Origin: JAEZDP01 sp964430855
GTDB taxonomy: Bacteria; Acidobacteriota; Vicinamibacteria; Vicinamibacterales; Vicinamibacteraceae
Direction of reading: 5' to 3'
NCBI GenBank assembly: GCA_964430855.1
Contig: CAYSHC010000012.1
Location: 1 to 64,000, forward strand
Length of the DNA: 64,000 bases
In this document: positions 34,363-42,698 of the stretch, one piece after another
How positions within the stretch are numbered: position 1 is the stretch's first letter
Layout of the letters: the number at the start of each line of letters is the position of its first letter
Notes under the pieces: model-generated
The model's database searches: none
What the model was told of the DNA's origin: nothing
What the model saw: only the letters and a program-made list of their open reading frames with translations
Program-made: the position numbers and the translations under genes

Positions 34363-35724
34363 CTAGTCCTTGCTGCTCTGGAGTTCCGTCGGCGACTTCA
34401 GCGAGTACCCCTTCCGCGCCCAGACGCTCACGTCCTCACGCTTGACCTTGACCTGCAGCGCCCGATGCCGGCGCGTCGGGTCGGGGTTGCTCGAGTAGTA
34501 CCCCAGCACGTAGTAGTCGCTCGTCTCCGCGTCGATCCGCTTGAGCGCGCGATCGAAGTCGTTCTGGTTGATGACGGCCATGCCGCCCGTCTCTTCGGCG
34601 ATGACGCGAAGGCTGTCCTGCGTCTTCCGCACGTAGTTGTTCCACTCCATCATGTCCACCGGCTCGTCGATGTCGGCGCCGCCGATGAGCCCGCGCGGGT
34701 CGATGGTGTACATGGTGACGTTGGCCCTGTTGGCCGCTCGCGTCAGCTCGGAGAGCTCGCGGGCGAGGTCGGCGTCGGCAAACTGCTGGCCCTGCCGCTG
34801 CATGCCGAGCAGCGTGTCGGCCCCGTAGACGCCGCGCCCGTAGCCGTACAGCTGCGCCTGCGCCTGGAGCCGGCCCTGCGGGAACGGATCGAAGTCGTAC
34901 CCGTTGCTGACGTAGATGAACGCCTTCCGCCGGTTCTGGATCTGCTCGAGCTGCCGCATCAGGTCGAACGCCGTGCTGAAGGCGACGTGCGCGCGATAGC
35001 GGAGCTCCGTCGGGCCCTGCGCGCCCTGCGAGCCCTCGAGGATGTCGGATGGCTTCAGGCCGCTGCCGCTGATGCGCTTGATCGCGTCGTCGAGGCGCGA
35101 GCGATCGTAGGTCGGGTCGATCGCCAGGGCCGACGGCCCGGTGGACACGATCGCGAACATGTCCCCGTCGTGGATGAGCGTCTCGGCGATCTTCTTGAAC
35201 AGCTGCCGGATGCGTGGCGTGTTCCGGAAGTCGAGGTGGAGGTCGTCCACGTAGAGGACGAAGATGCGGCCCGCGGCGTCGTTGACGGGACGCGCCGGCG
35301 GCAGCACCATCCCTTCCGCCACGGGCGGCGGCGGCGGGGCCGCGAGGTTGAAATACCTGCCGCCGTGCACGAGCGTCAGCGACGCGATCTCCTGCTCGAC
35401 GTCATCCTCGAGGATGATGAAGTCGTCCTTGGTGAGGTCGGCGACGAACTGGCCGTTCCTGTCACGCGGGATGACGTCGGTCGTCACCAGGCTGGTGACC
35501 GTGGTGAAGTCCGGCCGTGTCTCCTGGCCCCCGGCCGGCGGCATCACGCCTTCCGGCGGCTGCGCGTTGTCCGGCGCAGGCTCCTGCGCGGTCGAGGACA
35601 TCCCGAGCGCGCCTGCCGCGAGCATCACCACCGCGAGCGCGGCTGCGCGGCGGAGCGCACGGCCGCCCCGGGCCGACGCGGCAGATCCGGGACGACGACG
35701 GAAGAACATTCGTCGTGATCGCAT
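34363..35724 (-). CDS. VWFA-related protein, acidobacterial type
   Basis: 453 residues with an N-terminal hydrophobic signal (about residues 25-46). The fold is a von Willebrand factor A-like domain: FVLYVDDLHLDFRNTPRIRQLFKKI gives a DxxHL-type version of the metal site, then FAIVSTGPSAL, KAFIYVSNGYDF, VTMYTIDPRGL, and the family C-terminus YYVLGYYSSNPDPTRRHRALQVKVKR. Proteins of this type are abundant in Acidobacteriota and have no firm function. ATG 35724 lies 6 nt after a perfect TATAAT. Convergent with lysC. Confidence 0.92.
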   Translation of the reverse strand: MRSRRMFFRRRPGSAASARGGRALRRAAALAVVMLAAGALGMSSTAQEPAPDNAQPPEGVMPPAGGQETRPDFTTVTSLVTTDVIPRDRNGQFVADLTKDDFIILEDDVEQEIASLTLVHGGRYFNLAAPPPPPVAEGMVLPPARPVNDAAGRIFVLYVDDLHLDFRNTPRIRQLFKKIAETLIHDGDMFAIVSTGPSALAIDPTYDRSRLDDAIKRISGSGLKPSDILEGSQGAQGPTELRYRAHVAFSTAFDLMRQLEQIQNRRKAFIYVSNGYDFDPFPQGRLQAQAQLYGYGRGVYGADTLLGMQRQGQQFADADLARELSELTRAANRANVTMYTIDPRGLIGGADIDEPVDMMEWNNYVRKTQDSLRVIAEETGGMAVINQNDFDRALKRIDAETSDYYVLGYYSSNPDPTRRHRALQVKVKREDVSVWARKGYSLKSPTELQSSKD

Positions 35725-35730
35725 GGGTCG

Positions 35731-35736
35731 ATTATA
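35731..35736 (-). promoter_or_regulatory. Perfect -10 element TATAAT for the VWFA gene, leaderless geometry
   Basis: Minus-strand TATAAT ends 6 nt before the ATG at 35724. It overlaps the TAA stop codon of the upstream gene, so the promoter sits inside the end of the preceding coding sequence. Confidence 0.6.
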
Positions 35737-36280
35737 GGTCGGCGCTCGACGAGGACGCCTCGCCGGCGGGACGCCGGGACCGGCGGCGCCGCCGGCGGCG
35801 CGACGCTGTCCGTGCCGGCTCTTCAGACGACTCGTCGTCCCCGCTGGCCTGCTCCTCGTCGTCTGGCCCGTCGGACGCGGCGGTCCCGTTGTGCGACGCC
35901 TCCGCGCGCGATGGGGCGTCGTCGGGCCGCGGGCTGTCCACGTCGGTTGCCGCCTCGGCGGTGCGCTGGCTGCGTCGCGCGGCCCGCATCGCGCGCCACG
36001 ACTCGCGGCGCGTCAGGGCGCCGGGTGGCGGCGCCTGCTGGCGGGCCTGTTCCAGCGATGTCAGCAGGTCGTCCCAGTCGAACTGGACGTCGGGATGGGC
36101 GGCCTCGATGGCGCGGCGCCTGTCGGCGTCGAAGGCGTCGCGTCCCACGCGCAGCCCCGGCGGGGCGGTCCAGAAGTAGAGGACGCGGGTGCGTCCTGGT
36201 TTCCGCCCGTCGGTCGCGACCTCGATCAGGTAGACGGTGTCGTTCCCGCGCTTGTCTCTCGAAAGCCTGACGATGGGCAA
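35732..36280 (-). CDS. Conserved-looking protein of unknown function with charged C-terminal tail
   Basis: 182 residues. Residues 1-85 look folded: MPIVRLSRDKRGNDTVYLIEV, then RVLYFWTAPPGLRVGRDAFD and HPDVQFDWDDLLTSL. Residues 95-182 are low complexity: acidic Glu/Asp/Ser runs, followed by seven consecutive Arg and SRRP. I do not recognise a family. A TTG start lies 15 nt after the stop of the H1-tailed gene upstream, so the two are probably one operon. An RNA- or DNA-binding role is suggested only by the basic tail. Confidence 0.65.
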   Translation of the reverse strand: MPIVRLSRDKRGNDTVYLIEVATDGRKPGRTRVLYFWTAPPGLRVGRDAFDADRRRAIEAAHPDVQFDWDDLLTSLEQARQQAPPPGALTRRESWRAMRAARRSQRTAEAATDVDSPRPDDAPSRAEASHNGTAASDGPDDEEQASGDDESSEEPARTASRRRRRRRSRRPAGEASSSSADL

Positions 36281-36295
36281 GGCGCTGCGACTCCG

Positions 36296-37714
36296 CTATC
36301 GGCGCTTCCGCCCGGCCGCGGCCGCAGGCTTGCCGGCCGGCCGGCGTGCTGCCGACTTCGCGGGCGCGCTGCCCTTCTTCGCCGGGGCCCGGGTCGACGC
36401 CGCCTTCGCCTTGCTGGTGGCCTTCGTCGCTGGCTTCGACGCCCTGGCACCCGCCGTGCGCGCCGTGGACGCGGTGCGTGGTGCCGGCCTGGCAGCCTTT
36501 GCCGCCGTAGCCGCCTTCTTCACCGCTTTCGACGTCCTGGCTGCGCCCTTTGACGGCGCTTTCGCCGGGGCCTTCGCGGAGCGGCGCTCCCCGGCGGCCT
36601 TCCCGGCTGTCGCCCTGGCCGACTTCCCGGCGCCGGAGGCCTTTGCCGCCGTTCCCTTCGTGGCCTTCGCGGCCTTCGTCGGCTTGCCTGACGCGGGAGC
36701 GGCCGCCCTTGCAGCGGCAGTCTTTCCGGCCGGCGCCTTTGACGGCGTCCTGGCCGAAGCCCTGGCCGGCGTCTTCGCCGCGCCCTTCGCAGGGGTCCTT
36801 GCTGGAGCCTTTGCAGGGGCCTTTGCGGAGGCTTTCGCGGCAGCCTCGGCCGGGGGCCTGGCGGGGGCTCTTGCCGCGGACCTGGCGGGCGCCTTCGCGG
36901 GCGTCGGCGCCTTGGCGGCTGCCGACGGCTTCGCCGCCGCGGCCTTCTTCGCGGCCTTGGCCGCCTGGGCGGCCGTGAAGGCCGCGGCCGCGCGTTGCGC
37001 CGCCGTCCGGGTGTCGGCAGACGGCGCGGCCTTGGCCGTCGTCTTCGTCTTCGCCTTCGGCCTGGCCTTTGCGGATGTGCCGGCGCCCGCGGTCTCGGAT
37101 CGGCTTGCGCGTGACTCGACGCGCTCGGCAGCCGCCTGGCTGTCGGGCTCGCCGGCGGCGGCGTTCTGGGCCGCCGGCTCGGCGGCGGCCGACGCGTCGG
37201 ACGGCGTCTCCGCGGCCAGATAGTCAGCGACGGCCGCACGCCGCTCGGCGCGCACTTCCTCGAGGTCCATCTCCGGCTCGACGAGGCCGGGCGTGGGGAC
37301 GACCTGCGTGAAGCGGTACTGCTCGCCCAGGGGGACGAACGACCACACTTCCGCGGGATTGATGCGATGCTCCTTGCAGAGCCGGAGCGCGACGTCGACA
37401 GACGCCGCGGGGACATAGAGGTGGAACGCGGCCGGCACCTTGGAGAAGCGCACCCACTCGTGCATCGCCTCCAGGCGATTGACCGACTCGGCCGTCTCTA
37501 CCTCTACAATGGCCCTGGATTTCCTGCCGGTAGCGCCGGGAACCGTGAGGACGAGGTCCGGGTATTCCTGCCGTCCGCCGCTTTTTACCGCGACGCGACG
37601 CTCATCCCCGACGTTCGCTTCAACCTCGTAGCGACGCCTCAGCTTCACCTCGAGCTCGCGAACGACGCGGTCGTGCTCGAACTGTTCGCGAATGGGACGA
37701 ACAAGGATCGCCAC
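36296..37714 (-). CDS. Restriction-endonuclease-fold-like domain with long histone-H1-like tail
   Basis: 472 residues in two unlike parts. Residues 1-170 look like a small PD-(D/E)XK-type fold: D53 in YPDLVLTVPG and E71/E73 in AIVEVETAES, with an amphipathic helix after. The usual catalytic Lys of ExK is replaced by Glu (EVE), so activity is uncertain. Residues about 215-472 are almost only Ala, Lys, Pro, Arg, Thr, Ser and Gly with repeated APAK, PAKA and TKA units, like bacterial H1/HC-type proteins. GTG start with GGAGG six nt upstream. Cotranscribed with the basic-tailed gene downstream. Possibly a nucleoid-associated protein. Confidence 0.7.
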   Translation of the reverse strand: MAILVRPIREQFEHDRVVRELEVKLRRRYEVEANVGDERRVAVKSGGRQEYPDLVLTVPGATGRKSRAIVEVETAESVNRLEAMHEWVRFSKVPAAFHLYVPAASVDVALRLCKEHRINPAEVWSFVPLGEQYRFTQVVPTPGLVEPEMDLEEVRAERRAAVADYLAAETPSDASAAAEPAAQNAAAGEPDSQAAAERVESRASRSETAGAGTSAKARPKAKTKTTAKAAPSADTRTAAQRAAAAFTAAQAAKAAKKAAAAKPSAAAKAPTPAKAPARSAARAPARPPAEAAAKASAKAPAKAPARTPAKGAAKTPARASARTPSKAPAGKTAAARAAAPASGKPTKAAKATKGTAAKASGAGKSARATAGKAAGERRSAKAPAKAPSKGAARTSKAVKKAATAAKAARPAPRTASTARTAGARASKPATKATSKAKAASTRAPAKKGSAPAKSAARRPAGKPAAAAGRKRR

Positions 37715-37780
37715 TCACAGCCTCCGCGGACCCCGTGTGGTCCGACCACTTCCTTCCGGCACAGCCAACAGAAACGCGGA

Positions 37781-37830
37781 ATGCTAGCATGGATACGTAA
37801 CCGGTTACCAGCAGGTTACCCGCGATCGCG
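37781..37830. promoter_or_regulatory. Three perfect palindromes in the divergent gap before hemE
   Basis: ATGCTAGCAT (37781-37790), GTAACCGGTTAC (37797-37808, with a further GGTTACC at 37814-37820) and CGCGATCGCG (37821-37830). The first contains TAGCAT on both strands, preceded by TGC, so it could act as a -10 element in either direction. The 188-bp gap is otherwise free of genes except a 9-codon ORF ending at the hemE start. Confidence 0.5.
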
Positions 37831-37902
37831 CCATTGTTGCACAGATGCCCGCATCCGCGTAAGCGTCTGTCCCGGAATGTCTTACCTCCGAAAGCCCAGG
37901 AC

Positions 37903-38937
37903 GTGAACGACCGCTTCCTCCGCGCCTGCCGCCGCGAGCCCGTCGATGCCACCCCCGTCTGGTTCATGCGCCAGGCCGGCCGCTACATGCCCGAATACCG
38001 CGCGATCCGCGCGAAGCGGTCGCTCCTCGAAATCTGCCGGGAGCCCGAGCTCGCCATCGAGGTGACGCTGCAGCCGGTGCGCCGCATCGGCGTGGACGCG
38101 GCCATCCTCTTCTCGGACCTGCTGCTGCCGCTCGAGCCCATGGGGCTCACCTTCGACTTCGTGAAGGGCGAGGGGCCCGCCTTCGACAACCCGGTGCGAT
38201 CGGCGGCCGACGTCGAGCGCGTGCGGCCCATCGACCCCGCCGAGGCGATGGCGCACGTGCTCGAGACCATCCGCGGCCTGAAGGACGTGCTGACGGTCCC
38301 GCTGATCGGCTTCGTCGGCGCGCCCTTCACGCTGGCCTCGTACGCGATCGAGGGCGGCCCGTCGAAGAGCTTCGCGCTGACGAAGGCGATGATGTACACC
38401 GAGCCGGGGGCCTGGCACACGCTCTGCGCGCGGCTGGCCGACATGGCCGGCGCCTACCTGCGCGCCCAGATCGAGGCCGGCGTGGACGCCGTGCAGGTGT
38501 TCGACTCGTGGGTGGGCCACCTCGACGCCAGGGACTACCGCGAGTTCGTCCTGCCGCACACGCGCCGCCTGTTCTCGTACCTCGAGGGCCTCTCCACGCC
38601 GTCCATCCACTTCGGCGTCGGCACGTCGATGATCCTGCCCGACATGCGCGACGCGGGCGGGGACGTGATCGGCGCCGACTGGCGCATACCGCTGGACCGG
38701 GCGTGGAAGCTCATCGGCGACGACCGGGGCATCCAGGGCAACCTCGATCCCACGCTGCTGCTGGGGCCGACCGACCGGTTGCGCGCCGGTGTGGAGGACG
38801 TCCTGGCGCGCGCGGCGCAGCGGCCGGGCCACATCTTCAACCTCGGGCACGGCATCCTGCCCATGACGCCGGTGTCGGCCGTGCAGCGCGTCGCCGAGTG
38901 GGTGCACGCGCTGAGCGCCCGTGCCGCCGACGCCTGA
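37903..38937 (+). CDS. hemE: Uroporphyrinogen decarboxylase
   Basis: Decarboxylates uroporphyrinogen III to coproporphyrinogen III in haem synthesis. 344 residues. Signature PVWFMRQAGRYMPEYR near the N-terminus, AAILFSDLLLPLEPMG, GFVGAPFTLASY and a C-terminal FNLGHGILPMTPV are all present. The start is GTG at 37903. It overlaps the stop of a 9-codon ORF (37877-37906, MSYLRKPRT) in GTGA. Followed 9 nt later by the protoporphyrinogen oxidase. Confidence 0.96.
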   Translation: MNDRFLRACRREPVDATPVWFMRQAGRYMPEYRAIRAKRSLLEICREPELAIEVTLQPVRRIGVDAAILFSDLLLPLEPMGLTFDFVKGEGPAFDNPVRSAADVERVRPIDPAEAMAHVLETIRGLKDVLTVPLIGFVGAPFTLASYAIEGGPSKSFALTKAMMYTEPGAWHTLCARLADMAGAYLRAQIEAGVDAVQVFDSWVGHLDARDYREFVLPHTRRLFSYLEGLSTPSIHFGVGTSMILPDMRDAGGDVIGADWRIPLDRAWKLIGDDRGIQGNLDPTLLLGPTDRLRAGVEDVLARAAQRPGHIFNLGHGILPMTPVSAVQRVAEWVHALSARAADA

Positions 38938-38946
38938 CCGTCACCG

Positions 38947-40326
38947 ATGCCGCCGCGCGTCGTCATCGTCGGGGCAGGCATGGCCGGGCTGGCCGCAGCG
39001 TGGGAGTGCCACCGGCTCGGGCTCCGGCCGGTCGTGCTCGAGGCCGCCGGTCGCGCGGGCGGCGTGGTGGGCACCATCCGGCAGGACGGCTACGTCCTCG
39101 ACGGCGGCGCCGACGCCTTCCTGTACACGAAGCCGGGCGCGCGCACGCTGTGCGACGAGCTCGACCTGAACGGCGAGCTGGTGGAGATGCTGCCGCCCCG
39201 CGGCGCGGCGATCCTGTTCCGCGGCCGGTTCCATCCCCTTCCCGAAGGCGGCGCCTTCGGGGTGCCGGTGCGCGCGCGTGCGTTCCTCCGCTCGCGGCTG
39301 CTCTCGTGGAGAGGCAAGCTGCGCGTGGCCGCCGAGCCGCTGCTCCCGCGCCGGCGGCTGGACGAGGACGAACCGGCCGGCGCGTTCTTCAGGCGCCGCT
39401 TCGGCGCCGAGCTGGCCGAGCGCATCGCCCAGCCGCTGATGGGCGGCATCCATGCAGGCAGCATCGACGAGCTGTCGGCTCACGCCGTCATCCCGCAGCT
39501 GGCCGCGGCCGAGCGGCGCGGCGAGTCCGTGTGGCTGGCGCTGAGGCGGCAGGCCGTCACGCCGCCGCCAGGGGGCGTGTTCCGAAGCTTCCGGTCGGGC
39601 ATGGGCCGCCTGCCGGAGGCCGTCGTCGAGGCCCTGCCGGCCGGCACCGTGCAGACCGGCATCGCCGTCCGCCGCATCTCGCGCCAGCCCGACGGGACGT
39701 TCGTGCTGGAGACGGCGGACGGGCGCCGGATGGACGCCGACGTCGTCCTGCTCGCCGTGCCGGCGTGGCGCGCATCGGGGCTGCTGCACGAGCTGACGTC
39801 CGAGGGCGCGGCGCTCTGCGACGGCGTCCCGTACGTCTCGAGCGCCACGGCGCTGCTCGCCTATCCGGAGGCGGCGTTCGGCGCGCGGTTCGAAGGCAGC
39901 GGGTACCTCGTCGCCGACCGCCGCGACGCCGACCCGGTGATGGCCGTGACGTGGGTGACCGGCAAGTGGCCCGGCCGCGCACCGGCCGGAACGACGCTCA
40001 TCCGGACGTTCTCTGGCGGCGCCGGCCACGAGGACGTGCTGAACGGCAACGACACGGCGCTGGTCGACGCCGGTCACGCGCACCTCGCGCGGTGGTGGCG
40101 CGTGCGGCAGCCGCCGATCGTCGCCCGGGTCTTCAGGTGGCACCGCGCCAGCCCGCAGCACGTCGTGGGTCACCAGGCGCGCGTGCGCACCCTGCAGGCC
40201 CGGCTGGACGCCCTCGGCGCGCTCGGCGTCGCGGGCAGCGGCTTCCGCGCCGTCGGCATCCCCGACGTCGTCGAGGACGCGCGCGCCGAGATGCGTCGTC
40301 TCGTGGCGCGCTGGCAGGCACGATGA
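38947..40326 (+). CDS. hemY: Protoporphyrinogen oxidase, FAD-dependent (HemY type)
   Basis: Oxidises a porphyrinogen (protoporphyrinogen IX, or coproporphyrinogen III in coproporphyrin-dependent bacteria). 459 residues, FAD amine-oxidase-like fold: RVVIVGAGMAGLAAAWEC, then AGRAGGVVGTIRQDGYVLDGGADAF, PLMGGIHAGSIDELSA and a C-terminal GSGFRAVGIPDVVEDAR. Directly after hemE; no hemH or hemQ is visible in the window, so which porphyrinogen is used cannot be decided. The stop overlaps the next ATG (ATGA). Confidence 0.92.
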   Translation: MPPRVVIVGAGMAGLAAAWECHRLGLRPVVLEAAGRAGGVVGTIRQDGYVLDGGADAFLYTKPGARTLCDELDLNGELVEMLPPRGAAILFRGRFHPLPEGGAFGVPVRARAFLRSRLLSWRGKLRVAAEPLLPRRRLDEDEPAGAFFRRRFGAELAERIAQPLMGGIHAGSIDELSAHAVIPQLAAAERRGESVWLALRRQAVTPPPGGVFRSFRSGMGRLPEAVVEALPAGTVQTGIAVRRISRQPDGTFVLETADGRRMDADVVLLAVPAWRASGLLHELTSEGAALCDGVPYVSSATALLAYPEAAFGARFEGSGYLVADRRDADPVMAVTWVTGKWPGRAPAGTTLIRTFSGGAGHEDVLNGNDTALVDAGHAHLARWWRVRQPPIVARVFRWHRASPQHVVGHQARVRTLQARLDALGALGVAGSGFRAVGIPDVVEDARAEMRRLVARWQAR

Positions 40327-41063
40327 CCACGCGGAGTAAGATGCCGCCCGTGGCCCTCTTCCCCGCTCGCCCGTCCTGTCTCGCGACCGCGTTGATCGTG
40401 CTGCCGCTCGTCGGCGGCTGTACGGCCTCCCAGCCTGCCGACCCCCGGCCGTCGGACACGACGCCGGCACCCGTGGCCGCCGCCGCTGGGCGCGCCGGCA
40501 TCGGCACCGACCCGACGCCTGACGTGCTGGCGGTGCTCACCGCCATCCGCGAGGCGGATACCGGTCAACTGGCCGTGTCGGAGGAGGACGGCCGCTTCCT
40601 GCGGACGCTCGTCCTCGCGACGGGCGCGCGGCGCGTGCTCGAGATTGGCGGCGCCAGCGGCTACAGCGCCATCTGGATGGGCCTCGGGCTGCGCGAGACG
40701 GGCGGCTCGCTCGTCACCATCGAGTACGACGCCGAGCGGGCGGCGGCGCTGAAGGCGAACATCGCGGCGGCGCACCTCGACGACATCGTCACGGTGATTG
40801 CCGGCGACGCGCTGCAGGAGCTGCCCGGACTCGACGGCCCCTTCGACGTCGTGTTCATCGACGCCTGGAAGCCCGACTACACGCGATACTACGAGCTCAC
40901 GCTGCCCAAGCTGCGCCAGGGCGGGCTGCTGCTGGCGCACAACGTGATCAACAAGGGCGACGAGATGCCCGAGTTCCTCGAGGTCATCAACACCTCGCCG
41001 GACGTGGTGACGTCGATCGTCCGCGCCGGCGACGAAGGCATCTCCGTCTCGGTCAAGCGGTGA
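40323..41063 (+). CDS. O-methyltransferase family 3 domain behind a lipoprotein signal
   Basis: 246 residues. The methyltransferase core from about residue 80 is clear: RVLEIGGASGYSAIWMGLGL (motif I), SLVTIEYDAERAAALKAN, FDVVFIDAWKPDYTRYYELTLPKLRQGGLLLAHN. It matches the cation-dependent O-methyltransferase (COMT/CCoAOMT-like) group. In front is a hydrophobic signal with lipobox LVGGC, followed by a Pro/Ala-rich linker, which would place the enzyme outside the inner membrane where SAM is not expected. ATG 40323 overlaps the previous stop; ATG 40341 has GGAG and is a good alternative, still including the lipobox. Confidence 0.85.
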   Translation: MTTRSKMPPVALFPARPSCLATALIVLPLVGGCTASQPADPRPSDTTPAPVAAAAGRAGIGTDPTPDVLAVLTAIREADTGQLAVSEEDGRFLRTLVLATGARRVLEIGGASGYSAIWMGLGLRETGGSLVTIEYDAERAAALKANIAAAHLDDIVTVIAGDALQELPGLDGPFDVVFIDAWKPDYTRYYELTLPKLRQGGLLLAHNVINKGDEMPEFLEVINTSPDVVTSIVRAGDEGISVSVKR

Positions 41064-41064
41064 G

Positions 41065-41973
41065 ATGGCGGCGATCCAGATCATCGGCGTGCCGCTCGAC
41101 CTCGGTGGCGGCCGTCGCGGCGTCGACATGGGCCCCTCGGCGATGCGCATCGCCGGGCTCCAGGAGCGGCTGACGGCGATCGGCCACGTGGTGCGCGACC
41201 GCGGCGACCTTCGCGTGCCGACGCCGGAAACCACCGATCCCGGCGACGAGCGGAAGCGGTTCGTGCACGAGATCCAGGGCGTGTGCGACCAGCTGTACCA
41301 GGAGGCGCTGGACGTGCTCAACGACGGCGCGCTGCCTGTCGTGCTGGGCGGCGACCACAGCCTCGCCGCCGGTTCCGTCGCGGCGACCGCCGCGCACGCC
41401 CAGGCCACGGGCGAGGTCGTGGGCCTGCTGTGGATCGACGCGCACGGCGACATGAACACGCCGGCCACCTCGCCGTCGGGCAACGTGCACGGCATGCCGC
41501 TCGCGGCGCTGGTCACCGAGGACCCGCGCGAGCTGGCCATGGTCGGAGGCTTCGCGCCGAAGGTCTCGCCGGCGCACACGGTCCTCATCGGCGTGCGCGA
41601 CCTCGACCCGCGCGAGCGCGACGAAGTGCGCGCGTCGGGCGTCCACGTCTTCACCATGAAGGACGTCGACAGGCAGGGCATCGCGCGCGTCATGGAGCAG
41701 GCCATCGCGCTGGCCTCCGACGGCACCGCCGGCATCCACGTCTCGTTCGATCTCGACGTCTGCGACCCGTCCATCGCCCCCGGGGTAGGCACGCCCGTGC
41801 GCGGCGGCCTGAACTACCGGGAGGCACACATGGCGATGGAGATGATCGCCGACGCGCGACGGCTGCGCGCCCTCGACCTCGTCGAGGTCAACCCGGTGCT
41901 CGACGTCCAGAACACGACGGCGGTGCTGGCCGCGGAGCTCGCGGCCTCCGCCCTCGGCCTCAAGATCTACTGA
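41065..41973 (+). CDS. rocF: Arginase
   Basis: Hydrolyses arginine to ornithine and urea with a Mn2+ pair. 302 residues. The three metal motifs are intact: GGDHSLAAG, DAHGDMNTP and SFDLDVCDPS; PLDLGGGRRGVDMGPSAMR at the N-terminus is typical for arginase, not agmatinase or formiminoglutamase. It lies one base after the methyltransferase stop with a weak Shine-Dalgarno sequence, so it is probably cotranscribed, although no functional link is obvious. Confidence 0.94.
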   Translation: MAAIQIIGVPLDLGGGRRGVDMGPSAMRIAGLQERLTAIGHVVRDRGDLRVPTPETTDPGDERKRFVHEIQGVCDQLYQEALDVLNDGALPVVLGGDHSLAAGSVAATAAHAQATGEVVGLLWIDAHGDMNTPATSPSGNVHGMPLAALVTEDPRELAMVGGFAPKVSPAHTVLIGVRDLDPRERDEVRASGVHVFTMKDVDRQGIARVMEQAIALASDGTAGIHVSFDLDVCDPSIAPGVGTPVRGGLNYREAHMAMEMIADARRLRALDLVEVNPVLDVQNTTAVLAAELAASALGLKIY

Positions 41974-42091
41974 CGCGTCCCGGCTCCCGCCCTGTGGCAT
42001 AGTGAGGCGTTGCCGAGCCGGCCCGTCCTCGGAGAGGGCGGGGCGTTCGATGTCACGACCGGGTCGGTCCGGTCCACTCAAAGGAGCAGCG

Positions 42092-42649
42092 ATGCGTAAT
42101 CGGGTGCTGACATGGATGTTCGCCGCCACGGTGGCCGGCGCACTCGCGCTGGTGCCGATGACGGTGCTCGCACAGAAGGTCGTGAAGACGACACCGGGCA
42201 AGGGCGGCAGCCCCCACGAGACCGTGGAGTACACCCTCGACGGCGCCACCATCACCCTGAGCTACGGCCGCCCGTACCTCAAGGGCCGCAGCCTCGCGAC
42301 GCTGGCGCCGAACGACAAGGTGTGGCGCACCGGCGCCGACGAGGCCACGACGATCACCACGACGCACGACCTCAGGATCGGCACGCTCGACGTCACCGCC
42401 GGCACCTACACGCTCTACACCCTGCCGTCGGCCTCGGGCTGGAAGCTGATCGTCAACAAGCAGACGGGCCAGTGGGGCACGGTGTACCAGGAAGGCCAGG
42501 ACCTCGGCCGCGTGGACCTCACCGCCGGGAAGCTTTCCTCGCCGGTCGAGCAGCTGACGCTGTCCATCGTGACCGGCGGCTCGCGTCCCACCTTCGAGAT
42601 CCACTGGGGCGACATGCGCCAGTCGGTGCCGATCTCGGTCAGGAAGTAG
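42092..42649 (+). CDS. DUF2911 family exported protein
   Basis: 185 residues with a signal peptide ending near VLAQ. The domain has the DUF2911 pattern VEYTLDGATITLSYGRPYLKGR, VWRTGADEATTITTTHDL and YTLYTLPSASGWKLIVNKQTGQWG. Function is unknown in the family; small beta-rich periplasmic proteins. AAAGGAG lies 6 nt before the ATG. The 118-nt gap after arginase contains a CATAGT element that may be a -10. Confidence 0.88.
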   Translation: MRNRVLTWMFAATVAGALALVPMTVLAQKVVKTTPGKGGSPHETVEYTLDGATITLSYGRPYLKGRSLATLAPNDKVWRTGADEATTITTTHDLRIGTLDVTAGTYTLYTLPSASGWKLIVNKQTGQWGTVYQEGQDLGRVDLTAGKLSSPVEQLTLSIVTGGSRPTFEIHWGDMRQSVPISVRK

Positions 42650-42698
42650 CGACACGCCCGCGCCCTCCCCGACGTCAGGTCAGGGTGCCTGCCACGCG

